A DNA stretch of 64,000 nt, taken from the NCBI GenBank assembly GCA_030426085.1, contig JAUHYW010000025.1, positions 1-64,000 on the forward strand, written 5' to 3'. The notes under the pieces were generated by a model. That model worked only from the letters and a program-made list of their open reading frames with translations. It was not told where the DNA came from and made no database searches. Made by a program: the position numbers and the translations under genes. This document shows positions 62,491 through 64,000 of the stretch, in pieces. Source of the stretch: a bacterium. Its GTDB lineage: Bacteria; Myxococcota_A; Bradymonadia; UBA7976; UBA1532. The first letter of the stretch is position 1, and each line of letters opens with the position of its first letter.

Positions 62491-63315
62491 TCAGCCGGAT
62501 GTCAGGAGACCATCGCCAATCAGCCCCGCAGCCACCGCCTCGACCTCGTCCGGCTCGGCCCCCAGCTCACCCAGCGCAGCCGCCGTCGACGGCCAGTCGT
62601 GGGGGATCTCGAGCCGGGTCAGCAGGGCCCCCAGAGCAGCCGGCGCGCCGCCGACCGCGACGTCATCCGGACCGGCCCCCACCCGCTCTCCGACGATGCC
62701 CTCGGCGCCACCCGCGTCGAGCGGAGGCGCCCGGCGCACGTCGACCGCGCCAGCGAGCAGCGCCGCCAGCGGGCCCTCGGGGTGGGCCGCCAGGCGCTCC
62801 CGGAGCGCGGTCCACCGATCGAGGGCGCCGACGGGCAGCGCGACGCCGAAGGCCCACGGCGCCGTCGCCCACCCGGCAGGGCTCGGCGGCGCCTCCCCCG
62901 GCGGCGGGGCCCGGCGCACCCGGTCGATGCCCCGCTCGATGAGGGCTGCGGCCCGCACCTCGGCCGACCCCAGCCCGGACAGCCAGCCGCCGAACGCCTG
63001 GGCCAGCACGCCCCGGCTCTGCACGCAGTCGTGGAAGGCCCGGGCCGAGAAGAACCGGTCCAGCCGCTTCAGCCCGAAGCGGGCCGCCGCCTCGGCGCCG
63101 GCCACCGGGAAGGCCTCGAGCAGCGCCTGCAAGCCCCGGGTGCGCCGCAGCGGATCGACCGCCCACCGTCGGCGGTCGGGGGCCCGCAGCCACGCCCGCT
63201 CGGCCGGGGTCAGCTCGACGTCGGCCAGCGCCGCCTCGCCGGCGTAGATCGCGTCCACCAGCGCCGGGTCGTAGAGCATGCGCACGACCACCCGCTGCAA
63301 GGCCCGGGCGCTCAT
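62491..63315 (-). CDS. Partner protein of the DUF692-type iron oxidase
   Basis: A 274-residue soluble protein. ATG 63315 overlaps the stop of the DUF692-type gene (ATGA), so they are made together. The N-terminal region (LQRVVVRMLYDPALVDAIYA, LTPAERAWLRAPDRRRWAVD) resembles the small helical domain found in partners of MNIO/DUF692 enzymes such as TglI, MbnC and HvfC-like proteins. The C-terminal half (about 150-274) is Ala/Gly-rich with no recognised motif. In characterised systems the partner binds the leader of the substrate peptide. The same role here is inferred. Confidence 0.68.
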   Translation of the reverse strand: MSARALQRVVVRMLYDPALVDAIYAGEAALADVELTPAERAWLRAPDRRRWAVDPLRRTRGLQALLEAFPVAGAEAAARFGLKRLDRFFSARAFHDCVQSRGVLAQAFGGWLSGLGSAEVRAAALIERGIDRVRRAPPPGEAPPSPAGWATAPWAFGVALPVGALDRWTALRERLAAHPEGPLAALLAGAVDVRRAPPLDAGGAEGIVGERVGAGPDDVAVGGAPAALGALLTRLEIPHDWPSTAAALGELGAEPDEVEAVAAGLIGDGLLTSG

Positions 63316-64000
63316 CGGGCCCCCCGCCCGGCCCGGCGGGCGCCGAACGGCGACTCCTCCAGCGCCCGGGCGATGCGGGCGAATCCGGGCAGGCACGCCG
63401 CGAGCGGGTTGCGCTCGCATTCGAAGACCACCGCCCGCAGCTCGACCGCCTTCGGCCCCAGCGCCCCGAGGATGCGCCACGTATCGGGCAGCACCGCCGG
63501 GGTGTGATCGTCCTCGACCACCACCAACCCGTCGACCACCCGCTGCGAAGCCCCGGCCACGTGCACCTCGACCACCCGCTCGATCGGGAAGCCGTCCAGC
63601 CCGGTCAGCGGCCCGTGCCCGCACACCCGCTGGTAGATGGCGAGGTGGGCCGCGTCGAGCAGCAGCCCGGTGTCGGCGTAGTCGGCCAGCCGGGCGTAGA
63701 AGTCGAGCAGGTGCAGGTCGCCCAGGTACACCGCGCCGGGCGGGTTCTCGGGCAGCACCTCGAGCCCGGTCGCCTCGCGCAGCGCCACGATGCCCTCGGC
63801 CATCTGCTTCGCCGACTCGTCGCTCAATATCGGCGGCAGCAGCAGCATGTGCCCCCGGGCCCGGGGGCCGAAGTGCCACAGGCCGGCGTCACCGCACATC
63901 CACGCCGGATCCATCTCAGCGGCCAGCGCCTTCACCCGGCCCAGCCAGCGGGGGTCCAGATCTTCCGGCTCGTCGAGGTTCACGTCGAGGAAGTGATACG
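63312..64000 (-). CDS. DUF692-family multinuclear non-haem iron oxidase (MNIO), partial
   Basis: The gene enters from the right edge (5' end outside) and ends at 63312. Visible family motifs in order: HFGPRARGHMLLLPPILSDE, VLPENPPG, GLLLDAAHLAIYQ, VVEVHVAGASQ, VEDDHTPAVLPDTW and FECERN near the end. The aspartate, histidine and glutamate residues that bind two or three iron ions in MbnB, TglH and ChrH are in the expected order. Such enzymes use O2 to rebuild cysteine (or other) side chains in ribosomally made peptides. The downstream partner gene overlaps by four bases. A precursor peptide would usually be upstream, so it may be just outside the window. Confidence 0.82.
   Translation of the reverse strand, partial: YHFLDVNLDEPEDLDPRWLGRVKALAAEMDPAWMCGDAGLWHFGPRARGHMLLLPPILSDESAKQMAEGIVALREATGLEVLPENPPGAVYLGDLHLLDFYARLADYADTGLLLDAAHLAIYQRVCGHGPLTGLDGFPIERVVEVHVAGASQRVVDGLVVVEDDHTPAVLPDTWRILGALGPKAVELRAVVFECERNPLAACLPGFARIARALEESPFGARRAGRGAR

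Overview
The window is very GC-rich, with almost every third codon position G or C. It comes from a diderm bacterium: it encodes an Omp85/BamA-type barrel with POTRA domains, another outer-membrane barrel and many lipobox lipoproteins. Lipoproteins with Asp/Ala/Pro-rich or Gly-Glu linkers, cysteine-rich secreted repeat proteins, CHAT and S8 proteases, Hanks-kinase-like proteins and hybrid histidine kinases together suggest Myxococcota or a related deltaproteobacterial lineage. This is inference from gene style; no rRNA or other marker is present. I see no tRNA, rRNA, CRISPR array or complete insertion sequence other than one REP-associated tyrosine transposase (RAYT).

Layout. 1-4.4 kb: a partial secreted repeat protein, an m5C RNA methyltransferase with a separately encoded PUA-like partner, and three lipoproteins. 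4.5-7.8 kb: a DUF6918-like protein with the TldD/PmbA protease pair. 7.8-9.2 kb: a decayed gene scarred by two 23-bp tandem duplications, a possible short transcript with its own terminator, and an HNH nuclease. 9.3-12.3 kb: a PLD-helicase-DUF3427-type protein that could be a defence gene. 12.4-18.0 kb (minus strand): outer-membrane barrel, extracellular zinc metalloprotease, SDR oxidoreductase. 18.3-27.7 kb: a nitrogen block (glutamine synthetase II, ammonium transporter, EF-hand/glutaminase/ankyrin protein), flanked by a NarL-type response regulator fused to an unknown domain and by a NarX-like hybrid kinase operon. 27.8-31.9 kb: tandem dihaem cytochromes and a GNAT acetyltransferase.

31.9-38.4 kb (minus strand) is the most striking locus. 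Four genes, ECF-like sigma factor, one-pass anti-sigma factor, S8 protease lipoprotein and TPR-CHAT protease, are each joined to the next by a 4-base ATGA or GTGA overlap. This predicts a co-translated proteolytic signalling module. 38.8-45.4 kb encodes secreted surface proteins: a beta-propeller, a giant cysteine-rich lipoprotein, and a collagen-like/fibrinogen-like protein. The last two are fired by overlapping divergent promoters in an AT-rich island. 45.7-48.8 kb holds a hybrid histidine kinase and the RAYT with nearby repeats.

48.9-57.2 kb (minus strand) is a second candidate system. A TTGACA promoter drives a small membrane protein, a divergent protein kinase with a transmembrane segment and KKRLEAE repeats, a 1308-residue coiled-coil protein and a metallophosphoesterase. 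57.4-60.8 kb is a lipoprotein coupled to an Omp85 protein. 60.9-64.0 kb has a Gly-Glu/Cys-rich lipoprotein and, running off the right edge, a DUF692-type (MNIO) iron oxidase with a coupled partner, which suggests a RiPP-type peptide-modification locus.
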